From the NCBI GenBank assembly GCA_028564705.1, contig JAPXFQ010000902.1:62001-126000 (forward strand): 64,000 nt of DNA, read 5' to 3'. This DNA is from Apricaphanius iberus. Lineage: Eukaryota > Chordata > Actinopteri > Cyprinodontiformes > Aphaniidae. Under the pieces are notes generated by a model. It made no database searches, was not told where the DNA came from, and saw nothing but the letters and a program-made list of their open reading frames with translations. Position 1 is the stretch's first letter, and each line of letters starts with the position of its first letter. Positions 21,801 to 33,114 of this stretch are shown in pieces. Both the position numbers and the translations under genes were made by a program.

Positions 21801-22440
21801 ACTGTATACTACCTCTAAAGCTGGTCATCATCAAATATGTAAGTTGAGGCACTGCATAATTTAAAAGAAAATAGTCTTATGAAGAAAGCAGGGGTTTTCA
21901 TAAAAAAAATAAATCATGTTTCACCAAATCGCCTGGATAAGTAATATACAGTAAGGTGTTAAACGACCATATAGAGCCTATTATAACAAGTAATGAAAAG
22001 CCCATTATTTTACAAGCTTTCTATGTTGAAATACTTCTTCCTAATTTTTTATATTTGACGTGTCAAAAAAGTTTTTTTTTATTTAACTATTGATTTTAAA
22101 TGTATAAATAATCCCATTCTCGAGTAAAACTGGACAATTTATTGAAATTCTGGAATGATGGTAGCTAAGCAGTGACATCAATCAGGTACGCTCTGTTCCA
22201 ATTGGGGAACTACCGTACTACAGAAGCTGAACTGCATCCTGCTTGATAACCAGTCACTTGAATAAGATAATACATAGGTAACATTTTTCAGTATTCTTTC
22301 TACCATCATGTGACACCAACCAATCAACAACTAAATTCTGACAGAGATACCTGGCTGCTGCAGAGAGAGGGAAATTATACAAAGTAGGTCTGAGTTCAAA
22401 TGTATGTTTAAAGGTATTTTTGATGCTGCCAAGCAATTAT
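18831..22440. other. Long AT-rich stretch without recognised gene
   Basis: In about 3.6 kb only short chance frames occur. A perfect hairpin lies at 20228-20267, followed by a GC-richer segment (about 20270-20345) with two related CCGGAAG/CCCAGAAG units. A short TTCAATTCA stretch near 19410 may be a decayed LINE tail. I see no exon, tRNA gene or further mobile-element protein. Confidence 0.4.
20228..20267. repeat. Perfect inverted repeat (17-bp arms, 6-bp loop)
   Basis: CGAGTACAGATAATTAA at 20228-20244 is the exact reverse complement of 20251-20267, with loop CCCATA. It sits at the start of a segment resembling fish DNA-element termini. A Rho-independent terminator is not expected in a eukaryote; it is more likely part of a palindromic transposon end. 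Confidence 0.85.
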
Positions 22441-22659
22441 TTCAAATCAAATGAGAAGCAAAGAGGAGGGAGTCACTCTGAACTATATCAGTTTTGCTCT
22501 CTCCTGCCTTTTGGTTCCTTTTCTTGGTTTCAACATCAACAACCACACAATGGTGTTTTTACCCTTACAGCACGTATTTCAGTTTGTGTTAATTGAAATA
22601 ATTGTGTGGTATGAGCCTCTGTCAGTGCTGTGGATGTCTAGTTATTCCTATCCTGGGGT

Positions 22660-22985
22660 AAGAGGGTGGCACAGGGATTCCGTAGAGATTTTGGCAACAG
22701 AGTGTTGGAAATGTATCCCTGCTCAACGCAGATGCCACAGATCCCAAAGGACTTTCAGGTTGCTGGTTACAGTGGGTTCTGTTTTGTCAACAACTACTGT
22801 TAGATTATGGCTCCACCTTTCCCGGTGTGCTGGATCTCTAAGAATAGCTCACCGATTATGTGAGCCTGGCTCTTATATGTGTGGAAATACTCAGAAGGAG
22901 GTGGTGCATGGCCAGCACACTCACAGGACATGTCACCCATTGAGCATGTGGGCTGTTTGCCCTATTCAAGCAACCAACAAGCAAG
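22660..22985 (+). pseudogene. Tc1/mariner transposase remnant
   Basis: A short plus-strand stretch at 22906-22950 reads WPAHSQDMSPIEHVG. This matches the region around the third catalytic acid (Glu) of Tc1-type DD34E transposases. Upstream sequence is broken by stops and I could not place the first two catalytic aspartates. It is a small, old fragment. Confidence 0.4.
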
Positions 22986-23012
22986 AGAAGATACTGATTT
23001 TTAAATAATAAA

Positions 23013-23300
23013 ATGGTAAATGGCCTGTATTTGTGTAGTGCTTTACTTAGTCCCTACAGACCACAAAGCCATTTACACTACATTCAGTCATTCGCCCATT
23101 CATGCACACATTCACAAACTGGTGATGACAAGTTACATTGTAGCCACAGCTGCCCTGAGGCACACTTACACAGGCGAGGCTGCGGGACACTAGTGCCAGC
23201 GAGCCCTCTGATATCAACCGGGCCTCTGACCACCACCAGTAGGCAACAGGTGAAGTGTCTTGCCCAAGGACACAACGACTGAGGCAGTCAGGGCCAGGGT
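23013..23300 (-). repeat. SINE-like / LINE-tail dispersed repeat
   Basis: This minus-strand repeat is also present in plus orientation at 31010-31310. Shared parts include the CAAGACACTTCAC segment, the CAGCTGTGGCTACAATGTA segment and the AAGTGCTTT end. No coding potential is visible. The ends resemble CR1/L2-type LINE 3' tails, as in many fish SINEs. Confidence 0.55.
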
Positions 23301-23340
23301 TTTAAATATGCACATTGTCAGACACAAATTTGTATTTTGC

Positions 23341-23363
23341 ACATACACACACACACACGCACG

Positions 23364-23398
<35 letters not shown>
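23341..23398. repeat. Compound microsatellite (CA)n(TA)n
   Basis: A CA array with occasional CG interruptions runs into a TA array. Confidence 0.92.
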
Positions 23399-23399
<1 letters not shown>

Positions 23400-23640
23400 A
23401 AGAGGATCTGGTTTTAAAAATAATTATCCTTTAGAAGTGATTGAATAAGTATTTGAGAGAGAAAAAAAGCAGTGTGATGACCAGCTTGAATAACATTACA
23501 TGAAAAGTCTGTATCCTGGAGGATAAATTGCCCAGATAGGGGGTATAAAACAATAATAGTTGGTTTCAGAAATTACCTTATTTTCTGTCTTATTTTATAG
23601 ATGTAATATCTAAAAATATGTTAATAAGACCTATAATACC

Positions 23641-23807
23641 GGCCTGCACAGTGGTACAGTTGGTAGCACTTTTGCCTTGCAGCAAGAAGGGTTCGAATAC
23701 TGGCTTGGGTCTTTTTGGATGGAGTTTGCATGGTCTCCCTATGCATGCATTTGTTCCCTCCAGGTACTCCGGCTTCTTCCTCCAGTCAAAAAACATGACT
23801 CTTACGA
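23641..23807 (+). mobile_element. tRNA-headed SINE, 5' part split by an inverted-repeat element
   Basis: The head CAGTGGTACAGTTGG with downstream GGTTCGAAT resembles tRNA A and B boxes. The body matches the copies at 30721-30995 and 56515-56866 (GGAGTTTGCATGGTCTCCC; ACTCCGGCTTCTTCCTCCAG). The sequence is cut at 23808 by a TIR element. A few bases of the same SINE (CTGTCTCTAAAT) resume at about 24862. Confidence 0.6.
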
Positions 23808-24857
23808 TGCTTACACACCGAACGCAATAGACACGACCCAAAAGTGCCACACATCCGTAGCTGGTCACTTGCACATTCGCACCTTTAAGTGTGTCCAAAG
23901 CGAACTAGTCGCGCTTTAAAATGTACCATTTTCACGCGCATGAAGCAAAATTACATAACTTGTGGGAAGACCCTGACAAGCACCACTCTGCTGGCCTCCT
24001 CCCTCCCTCGCTCCCTCCTTATCCCTCGCTGACGGGGGACTGCGTGGACTACGTGTTCAGCCTGAACTCACACGAAGCTGGGATGCTGCAGTGGGGGTTT
24101 GGAGATCTACCAGTTTAGCTGTGGTAGAGCGTTCCAGCTTGTGCTGCGAACGTCCAAGTTTTGCCAGCCGACACACCAGCTACAAAGCTGAGCAGCTGTG
24201 CATCTGTCTGCGGTTAGTAAAATTTTATAATATAATATATGAGCGGTGTGGGATGTGCTGTGGTGGAGACATTACCAGGCATTGGTGAGGAAGCTCTTCA
24301 TGGTTCACTTTTCGATGGATAGAGAGGGGCATTTTACGGCCACAACGGCTCTTTTAAGAGCCAACCACAATCTCTTAAGAGATTTCCTGTCTAGATAGTT
24401 TAACTTCTTTATAATGTTTATTTTTTTACTCCTGTCTCTGTATAGAAAACAGCTGGTGTCATGCAGCTCAGGGTGATTAGCCACGGTGTTAATCAGTATC
24501 TGTGTTCTGCTGATCTCCATTTACTCAGTCACAGCATCACTGACACCCGTCAGCTGATTGGTTGTTGCGGTGCAACTTGAAGCTGGATTTGTTTTTCTCC
24601 AACTTCTGCGGCAGACACGATAAGTCCGAATGCACAGAAGCACCACACCAAATGTAGCGCATACTTTTTATCAAATCCTGAAATGCATCAGCTACAGTAC
24701 TTGGTCACGCAAATCAGGCAGAAAAGCTTTTTCCCAATGCAAATCTGCTTCTGATTTGTTGCAGCATCTCTAGTTGCACTTCATGGTGCTCCTCCATTGA
24801 CTTTACATGTAAACCTGACTCTCTGGTCATGTCTATCACGTTCGGTGTGTAAGCACC
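23808..24857. mobile_element. Non-autonomous DNA element with terminal inverted repeats
   Basis: About 28 bp at 23808-23838 (TGCTTACACACCGAACG core) recur inverted at 24826-24855, so the element is about 1.05 kb. No transposase is visible. The interior carries a C-rich segment (23990-24040). Target-site duplications are unclear, so the superfamily is not settled. It split a SINE. Confidence 0.6.
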
Positions 24858-24880
24858 TAATCCCTGTCTCTAAATCATGT

Positions 24881-25096
24881 GTCTCCAACCCTGTTCCTCC
24901 AGTACTACTGTGCAGACGGTTTTAGATTCATCCCTGCTCCAACATAGCTGAATTAAATGAATGGTTTGCTTATAGGTTTTTGCCAAACCTGATGGCATGC
25001 TGAAGATGTAATATAGTGAATTGATTCAGCTGTGCTGGAGCAGAGATGCACCTAAAACCTTCTGGACAGTAATTCTCGAGAACCAGGTTTGGAGAC
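24881..25096. mobile_element. MITE with long inverted arms
   Basis: The first ~80 bp (GTCTCCAACCCTGTTC onward) are mirrored with mismatches by the last ~80 bp ending GGTTTGGAGAC, leaving a short centre. No coding is visible. It is typical of small palindromic fish MITEs. Confidence 0.55.
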
Positions 25097-25282
25097 GACT
25101 GCAGTAAATTGTCGTAGGGTTAGAACCAGCCACCAGTTTTAGTCCAAGAAGAAGAAACCCTCTCTACTTTTAAGACTAGGTTTAACACTTTCCTTTTTTT
25201 GTAAAGTGTATGGTTAGAGTGCTTAGATTTTCCAAAACTATCTCTGTAGTTAGGCTGCCACAGACTTTGACTGTTAGTGTCA

Positions 25283-25617
25283 GATTTTGGTTCATAGAGG
25301 ACCCAGATGCGGAGCTGCGTCTAGGACTCTTGTGGTCCATTTTCATTTAATAATCCAAAACAGCAGACGAGAAGCACAGAGAAGGCGATGACGAGAACTA
25401 GGGGAGAATAACGACAACGACCTGACGAGGACAGACAGAAACAGAAGGGCATATATACTGTGGGAAGGGTAATCAGAATATGTAGGTCACCTGGGAGCAA
25501 GGGAGGAAAACACAGGGAGAACTAATAGGACACAAGTGAAACTAATTAATACAGACAGATGGGGAAGAATCAAACAGGGAGGAATAAACGGCAGAGACAA
25601 GGACGGATCATGACAGA
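25283..25617. repeat. Dispersed repeat of unresolved family (copy 1)
   Basis: This is a purine-rich, non-coding repeat with TGTCAGATT and ATCATGACAG ends. It resembles the repeats at 40741-41020 and 42591-52560. The ends suggest short inverted termini, but I cannot classify it. Confidence 0.4.
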
Positions 25618-26039
25618 GGACAGACTGACCACTTTTCTTCACTCTGCTACTTTTCTTTTATACTACTCTCCAAATGCATTATTTGCTGTTATTTCAACTG
25701 TGAACATTGTTAGATAGAACCCTTTCCACCGGAGGCGAAAGCAGCGCGAGTCTGCCCAGTCTCAGGAGCGTCATGTCACAGCACTTTTCTAAATATACAC
25801 GCCGGTCCTATTTACTGTGCGGTACGCCTCTGAAACGCATACTTTTTGACATTTTGGATAGGGGAAGACAGGAAATCAGACATATCGGCATCCAGAAATT
25901 TTTGAAATAAAAGAAATGTGGTGCTTTCCAGTTGCTTTACTTAAAAAAAAGGTCACTACTTGGCAGCCTGGTGAGAAGCCAGTACCTTGCAGGAGGGTCT
26001 CCTTTGTGTTTAGTTGGGGTTAGTTAGTAGATGAAAGCC

Positions 26040-27119
26040 TAAGGCCTAGTTTATACTTCTCCGTCTACGTTGGCGGGGATAGACCCAATGCCATTATCAG
26101 TCGACATAAGGGCTGTCCATTAGTACCACACGGATGTACGGAGTAGAGCACTAGTAGTACTACCCGTCGAATGTAACAGAGAGTGCACGTCTGTAATTGG
26201 TCAGCCCAACATGAGCAGAACCAGAGCATGCTCTACAATTACTATTCAATGCAAATTTTATGCACTACATATTTTATATTCAATTCAATCCAATTCACTT
26301 TTATTTATATAGGGCTGATTCACAACAAATGTAATCTCAAGGCACTTTACAACAAGTCATTTAAATACAACCACACAAACATTCCAATCATTTAAAAATT
26401 CTGTATGTAAGGAATCCCAGCAGATTGCGATGAGTCATCGATGTGAGGTTGTGCCCGGATCATGCAGACTTCAACCACAGCTATTCCTCAGCAATCCCTC
26501 ATGCTGAGCAAGCATGTAGTGACAGTGGAGAGGAACAAGTCCCCTTTAAAGGGGGGAGAAACTTATGGCAGAACCTGGCTCAGTACAAGCGGTCATCTGC
26601 CACAACCGTCTGGGGGTCTGAGAAGACAGAGAAGAGACAGCATGGAGGATGCTCGGAGACTTTGAGCATCATCTGGAACGATGTTCCCCATCCAGCAAGG
26701 GATTTTATAGTTGAACAGGGTACCAGACAGTGTAGAGCTTCTATGGGGATCAGTTTATCTAATCTGGTCTTTTGGCAATTTTGAACACCAGGAGGTGTAG
26801 AAAAAAACCTGTAAACTAGTTTACATGTGTTTTTAGAGTATTCAAAAAACTTCACTTAAAAAAAAGCTTTCCTGCTCAATCAAAACTCCCTTTCTGTCAG
26901 CCATTGCTCCATGAGTGGAAATGCGTTTACAAGCTGAAGTAAATAAACTATCAGAGACATCACTGCAATGGTTGGCAGACTGGCCAGAACTTCACCCCCT
27001 GCTGTCCTTATGAAAAACTGCTTTGCAACACTGACACACCAACGGAAAACATAAAAAAATGTCTCAGTAACTATACATTTGGGGGCAAACTGGCTGATGG
27101 AGAAGTATAAACTAGGCTT
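26040..27119. mobile_element. Non-autonomous DNA element with TIRs, carrying a LINE tail
   Basis: GCCTAGTTTATACTTCTCC at 26044-26062 is repeated exactly inverted at 27099-27117. The ~1.08 kb element contains the Rex1-like fragment at 26281-26790, so the net DNA element is about 0.57 kb. No transposase is visible. Confidence 0.68.
26281..26790 (-). mobile_element. Rex1-like LINE, 3' UTR fragment, diverged (copy D)
   Basis: This has the same plan as copies A-C: a degenerate pentamer tail, TTTATTTATATAGG, an AAGGCACTTTACA segment and a CAATCCCTCATGCTGAGCAAG segment. It is clearly more diverged, so it is an older insertion or another subfamily. Confidence 0.62.
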
Positions 27120-27389
27120 ATGCCAGGTGGGGGATTGAAGACCAGAGAGATGGTGTTCCATGGCTCTGCCTTTCTCATGTCGCTGGGTTATCCTAAGCTA
27201 TCTCTGTAGTTATCCTGACGAGTTTTCCTCACATTGCTACTTTCTTATTCTACTATACTCCAATTACAATATGTGTGGTTATTTTAGCTTTTATTGTTGT
27301 ATCCTCTCTGTTTTCTTTTAGACAATTAGAATGATAAACGGAAGGATTCATTGGAATGTATGTATGATGGAAATGAAATAAATTTTCTT

Positions 27390-28756
27390 GTAAAGATTTC
27401 TTAGGCCTGACAGAATCTTGGTTGCATAAAAACTCTCCATCTGGTGCATTACATGTACCAGGGTATAATATTTTTAGACGGGACAGATCTGAGGGAAGAG
27501 CGGGAGGGGTCATGATTTACATAAAAGATCACATTAACTGTCATCAGATATGTTGGCCTTTTGACCATGATTTGGGGTGTATTGGGCTCAATATACTGCT
27601 ATCACCTGAAATGTCTTTTTTGCTAATTGTTGTATATCGTCCACCCTCCTCTAATAATGATTTTTATATCACTTTTAAAAAGCTACTTCAAGCATGTGAT
27701 TTTAAAACTGAGGTAATACTATTTGGTGATCTTAACTGTAACTGGTTAAATAAGACTAATAGGAAATCCCTTGAGCAGATCACAGATAGTCTGGATTTTA
27801 CTCAATTGTTGGAAGGTCCTACTAGAATAACCACATCCTCTCAGACACAGATAGATTTAATATTCAGTAACAAGCCTGAAAGAATTGTAAAAAAAATTAA
27901 TCTTATTACTGGGCTGTCTGATCATAATCTGACTCTACTGTCGAGAAAACTTACAAAAAAGCGATTTCAACACTCTCTTAAGCAACTTAAAATTCCAAAG
28001 AATAAAATTGATAATTTTCAAAAGGCAGTACAGCAGACTAATTGGATAGATATATTTACTGGGATAAACATAGAAGAATTTAGCAAAATGTTTTCTACCA
28101 AGCTACAAAATCTAGTTAAGAACTTTACTAGAAAGGTAAAAGGAAAGAAAAAAGCAAATGCACTCCCCTGGCTCAATACTGAAATATTTAATTTGATGAA
28201 AGAAAGAGACTCAGCCTTAAAAAGATCCTTAAAAACTAAATTAAATAGTGATAGGCATAGGTTCACTTCTTTACGTAATCAAGTAATCAATGTGATAAGA
28301 AAGGCTAAAGCCAATTTTTTTATGATAATTATTAATGAGGGAAAGGGTAACACAAAACTGATTTGGGAACAGATTAAGAATGTGATGGGAATTAGCCATA
28401 TGCCTAGAAACCAGTTAGAATTGAACCTGAATGGTAAACTAACTCAAGACCCAGCTCAAATAGCTGTAGCTTTTAATGAATATTTTATTAATTCTGTGAA
28501 TGAAATCACCCAGAATTTTCCCCTAATAACTGGAAATGTTGTCACAATAGATGAAAGCATGCCTTCTTTTAGCATTCAACCTATGTGTGAAGTAAAAACT
28601 CAGGCAATTATTAATTCTTTTAAAATCTCATCAACAAAAGATATCTATGGCATGGATTTGAAAATGCTTATATGCCTAAAAGAACATCTACCGTACCCTA
28701 TCACACACATTTTTAATCAGTCAATAATAGAGGGGATATTTCCAACCACTTGGTAG
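27390..28756 (+). pseudogene. L2-like endonuclease and linker
   Basis: This is an AP-like endonuclease lacking its first ~40 residues. LTESWLHKN holds the catalytic Glu (27407-27433). GRAGGVMIYI and GDLNCNW follow, then QIDLIFSN and GLSDHNL, matching the conserved order of LINE endonucleases. The basic linker and start of RT fingers follow without a break to an in-frame TAG at 28754-28756. RT continues in the same frame beyond it. The apparent start at 27422 is internal. Confidence 0.82.
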
Positions 28757-30112
28757 ACTGCAAGTGTAACTCTCATATTTAAGTCAAATGACCCTCGCAA
28801 CATTTGTAACTACTGCCCAATTAGTATTCTACGAGTGGTCTCTAAGGTTGCTGAAAAATATGTATTAGAGCAGCTTGTCTCTTTTCTTAATAATAGTCCC
28901 TTCACTCTTCATCCGATGCAGTTTGGCTTCAGGGCCCACCACTCCGCAGAAACTGCTAACTGTTACTTTTTAGAGACTGTTACAGCAATGGTGGACAAGG
29001 GAGGTGTTGTGACCTCCGTAAAGCATTTGACACAGTCAACCATCAGGTCCTTGTTGCCAAACTCTGTACTTTTAACTTTTCCCCTTCTGCAATTAAATGG
29101 TTTCAGTCATATTTAACTGGTAGAACTCAATTTGTTTTTGTGAACACCCATCGTTCATTAGCTCTTAAATTATGCACAGGGGTGCCACAAGGATCAATAC
29201 TTGGCCCGCTTTTGTTTAGTTTATATATTAATGATTTGCCATCAGTTTGCCCTGATATCAATACAATAATGTATGCGGACGACACTGTAATTTATGTGCA
29301 TGCCAAGACAAAAAATCTGGCTGCTACAAAACTGACCAAAGCTATGGACCAGATAACTAATTGGCTAAATCATTCATGCCTTCAATTAAATTTAGATAAA
29401 ACTGTGGGAATGTTTTTTTACAAAAAGACAATGTAATAGTGCGTCAAACATATCAATTTCGGGTCAAAACATTACTATTGTGCCACAATTTAAATATTTG
29501 GGCGTTATTATTGATTCTAATCTCTCTTTTAAAACACATATTAAGAAAGTGTGCAATAGGGTCAAGTTTAGTCTAGCTAATTTTAGATATATTAGAAATG
29601 CCCGCACTTTTAATGCTGCTAAATTATTTATGGATGCAATGATTATGTCAAATCTAACATATTGTCTGACAAGCTGGGGACAAACTAACAGTTCATCACT
29701 AAAAACCATTAGCAACTATTTATAAAAAAAAACTCTTAAAGTTTTGGACCAGAAGCCCTACAGTTCACACCATTGTATCATCCTTAAGAAACATAAACTG
29801 CTGTGCTGGGAAAATGTAATCAAATATAAAAACATCTGTCTGATTTACAAAATTTTACATAATACCGCCCCGCCTCCTTTCAATTCATTCATAATTCAAC
29901 GTAATAACAGCAGTCAGAATACCAGAAGCACCACACGAGGCGACCTTGTAATCCCATTCAGAAAAAGCACAATTGGTCAATTATCATTTTCTCTTACTGC
30001 AATACAAAACTGGAACTCATTGCCCATTACAATTAAAAACATACATATTTATTATACTTTTACTACACACCTTAAAAACTGGTTAACAAACAATTATAAC
30101 TGCACACATTAA
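28757..30112 (+). pseudogene. L2-like reverse transcriptase, fragmented
   Basis: This is a reverse transcriptase in at least four frame segments. Fingers are at 28757-29010. A shifted segment carries the RKAFDTVNHQ motif (about 29012-29045). The palm has GVPQGSILGPLLFSLY and YADDTVIYV at 29140-29436. Connection and thumb are at 29480-29725, and the C-terminal domain at 29744-30112 ends at a stop. All core motifs are present but separated by frameshifts near 29010, 29440 and 29725. Confidence 0.82.
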
Positions 30113-30720
30113 TCCTATGGATGTGATGTGCACTATATATGACATGGTCATGCTTCGTTCTCTACTGCCTGCTTCAATGTCATGTCCTGTATGTGCCTCA
30201 ATGTGGCCTCTACATGATTATTTCTTTGAGTCAACTTTCACTGTTTTATTGCTTGACCTGTTTTTATGTCTCTGCAATTTGTGCCTGCTTGTTTGTGTAT
30301 GTTTCAATTCTGTGCCACCTTGTTTGTATGTCTAAGCCCTTGCTTAGCCCTGTTTTAATTGTAATGTATTTATTGATGTATGCCTATTAACAACTGGCTG
30401 GGGACTACAGCTGGAAATTAGCCATAGAGGCTAAAGCTTCTCTTTTCATTAAAAGAGGTTGTCCACATTATTATAAACGAATAAACTAAACTAAACTAAA
30501 AAGAAAAAAAGAGTGGAACATATTTTATTAGAAACCATCCTTTATTGCAAACTAAATAACTCTAAAAATTGACCCCAAATTCTAAGTAATAATTATTTAA
30601 ATTCCGCAAATCAGCTGTGTCCATAACTCATGGACGCAGCTATCATTTCTTTAATTTGAATCTTAAATAAGTTTAATCTCTAATTCATAAAAAAATAATA
30701 GAGGGCCAAACTGTCAGAGG

Positions 30721-30995
30721 AAAGAGGTGGGGAACACCTTGGACACTTCGCCAGTCCATTGCAGGGCAACACAGAGACAGACAGGACAAACAACCATGCA
30801 TGCACACACACACACACTCACACCTAAGGATACCAATTACTTGGTGATATTAATTAACCTGATAATCATGTTGTTGGACTGTGGGAGGAAGCTGGGGAGA
30901 ACATGCAAACTCCATGCAGAGAGACCCTGGGCCGGGATACAAACCCTCAACCTTCTTGTTGTAAGGCAGCAGTGCTAACTACTGCGCCACCATGG
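30721..30995 (-). mobile_element. tRNA-headed SINE, 3'-truncated
   Basis: This is a minus-strand copy of the SINE family also at 23641 and 56515. The tRNA-like head lies at about 30995-30945. The body includes TGGAGTTTGCATGTTCTCCC on the minus strand and a CA-rich stretch at 30807-30822. It ends at about 30721 without the usual tail. Confidence 0.6.
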
Positions 30996-31009
30996 CTCAG
31001 GAGTTAGGA

Positions 31010-31310
31010 GCTCAGGTTGTAATTGAAGCCATGCTGGTTTGAACACGACTGGCCTGACTATCTGTGTCATTGTGTCCTTGTGCAAGACACTTCACATATT
31101 TCCAACTGGTGATGGTCAGATGACCCGGTGGCGCCAGTTTCCGGCAGCCTCACCTCTGTCAGTGCACTGGGCAGCTGTGGCTACAATGTAGCTTGCCATT
31201 ACCAGTGTGTGTGTGTGTGTGTGTGAACTTGTAAATTACTGAATGCAGTGTGAAGTGCTTTGGGGTCCATAGAGACTAAATAAAGTGCTACCATTTATTA
31301 TAACATTCTC
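31010..31310 (+). repeat. SINE-like / LINE-tail dispersed repeat
   Basis: This is the plus-strand relative of 23013-23300, with a (GT)n run at about 31206-31224 and an AAGTGCTTTGGGGTCC-type 3' end. Confidence 0.55.
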
Positions 31311-32590
31311 AAGGTAATTTAAACATCTATCTTGCTTCATATGGCTGCAGTACAATGTTGTAAGTACATTTTTGGCTTCACTAAAGAACGGAAGAGTAGT
31401 TGCCCTGAATATTTATGGTAAGGGGTGTCTGGTTTACAATCTCTGATAATGAAGTGCTAAGACCACGGACCCATCCTATGTCATGCTGAAGGCATGTTCT
31501 GTGAATGTACTGTCTTTCTTTCAGGCATGATTAATCTCTGCATCTTCTCTTTGTTGAATGCTGGATCAGGTTTTAAACAATGACGGAAACTCTGCCATGG
31601 CTAAGCAGGCCTGTGATCCAAGTAATGCTTGGCTATAACTGCTCAGATATATTGTTGATGTTGTATCCAACAAAATCTTTAAATTTAAATACAAATTTAA
31701 AGACACTGATATTTTGGTCCTTCTGGTTTCTTCTTGATGCAAAATAGAAAAAGAAATGGTGCCATCTAGTGATTACAGATGTAAACTTCAGCTCTGCTGG
31801 GAGAAGGATTAAAGTAGTTAAAAAAACTGTAGAACCCAAATAAACTGATGTCCTCTCGGATGCAGCCATTGAGTCAAATATAACACCACAGTTCTCTGAA
31901 TTCATAGTCAGCAGGGTCCTGACCACTTCAAAGGGCTGAACATGAGGGGAGCAAAGCTGATCACTTACTCAACATCTCAGTTAGATTTCCTTCCAGTCTG
32001 TTCACATTAACAGCACCTGCTGCCTCTCGACAGTTTTAACAGTACTATAGAGACACCAAATTGTGTAGACCCATGTCATAGTAGCAGATTGCATGAACTT
32101 CTCGAACAGGATTTGCATTTAATTAAGGCTTTAATATTAAATGCATAATGTGACTTTCAAGTGCCATTTCACATCCTTGGAAACAGTTTGATGCCCTGAC
32201 TCTTGCCTCCAATCTGGTTGTTAGAATGGCCTTTACGAAATGGGATTACCGGGAGCCTTGATGCAGAGAAACAGTCCAGACGAGCCAGGTGACAGCACAT
32301 ACAAAAAAGCCCCTGTTGATAGGTCTTGTGTGTTCTTAGCAGCAGCTCACATGAGGGTTCAGAAAAATCACTAAATAATTTAGAGTGGGAAACATTTACA
32401 ATCAACCCTTAACAGACTGACCAAATTTAGGGTGACAAGAAGACATACAAAAACATATGGGGCAAAAAAGTATTTGGCAGCCACCAATAGCGCAAGTTGT
32501 CCCAATTAAAATCTAGAAAAGCACTGAGAGCGCAAAAATCCACAATGGCAGCTAAGTCCCATCCCAAGACGGTGACGTTGAAAATGACGT
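31311..32590. other. Stretch without recognised gene
   Basis: I see no motif-bearing frame, repeat array or exon-like feature. A 97-codon minus frame at 31926-31633 has no recognisable domain and is probably chance. Confidence 0.4.
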
Positions 32591-32792
32591 TGAAATGAGC
32601 TAAGTTTGTATGTATCACCCTTGAATGCAATCAAGATTAAAACAAGGTCATCATCACAATATAATCACGCTTAAGACTTTTTATTTTAAGTAAATAGCAA
32701 ATTCAGTCAGTCAACATCGAACTAATACAGAGTGTCAACCAGGTCCCGGATACATTTTCTCATAAGTTCAAGTATTAGACTTGGCCTTATAT
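32591..32792 (+). repeat. BEL/Pao 5' LTR
   Basis: It starts TGAAATGAG and matches 38659-38858 over about 200 bp, including AATGCAATCAAGATTAAAA, TAATACAGAGTGTCAAC and AGTATTAGACTTGGCCTTA. No canonical TG...CA end is clear. Confidence 0.8.
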
Positions 32793-33114
32793 TAGTCAAA
32801 AACCTGCCGTGGAAAGAACGGACATTGTAGCGGCTGGATGTGCGTTTGGATTCCTACGTTCGCCTTTATGGAATATGGAAAAAGAGTCATCGGGGAAACG
32901 GTTTATTTGGACCATGCCCATCATATGAGGTATGTACAGCACTACACTGAATATGGCCGTTTAAGTTGTGTGCACACATAAAAATCCAATGCATTGGTTA
33001 TTGAACTAAGGGAGCAATAAACTTTTTACAAGTTTTCATCTTCGTTATGAACTTGAGCGGTCGGACATAATGGATACCGGGACTAATGTGCAATATATTA
33101 ATAAATAAAGTAGC

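Larger units (their letters stand above)
27380..30505 (+). mobile_element. L2-like LINE, 5'-truncated
   Basis: This plus-strand LINE begins inside the endonuclease (about 27380) and continues through reverse transcriptase to 30112. A ~390-bp 3' UTR follows, ending in a short (TAAAC)n-type array at 30482-30500. Coding is broken by several stops and frameshifts. RT motifs place it in the Jockey/CR1 superfamily, most like L2; the clade is inference. Confidence 0.82.

Noticed and set aside
22451..23008. A 185-codon plus frame with hydrophobic N-terminus, possible secreted or membrane protein
   Set aside because: No domain is recognised, and the region contains a Tc1-like segment in a different frame. 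The length is compatible with chance in this composition.
23341..23398. CRISPR-like or other spaced repeat array
   Set aside because: It is a plain dinucleotide microsatellite; no spaced repeats occur in the window.
23641..23720. A functional tRNA gene
   Set aside because: Only box-like motifs are present; the body continues as a repeat found elsewhere in the window.
31633..31926. A 97-codon minus frame as a small host gene
   Set aside because: No recognisable domain, no supporting frames nearby and no splice-like context.
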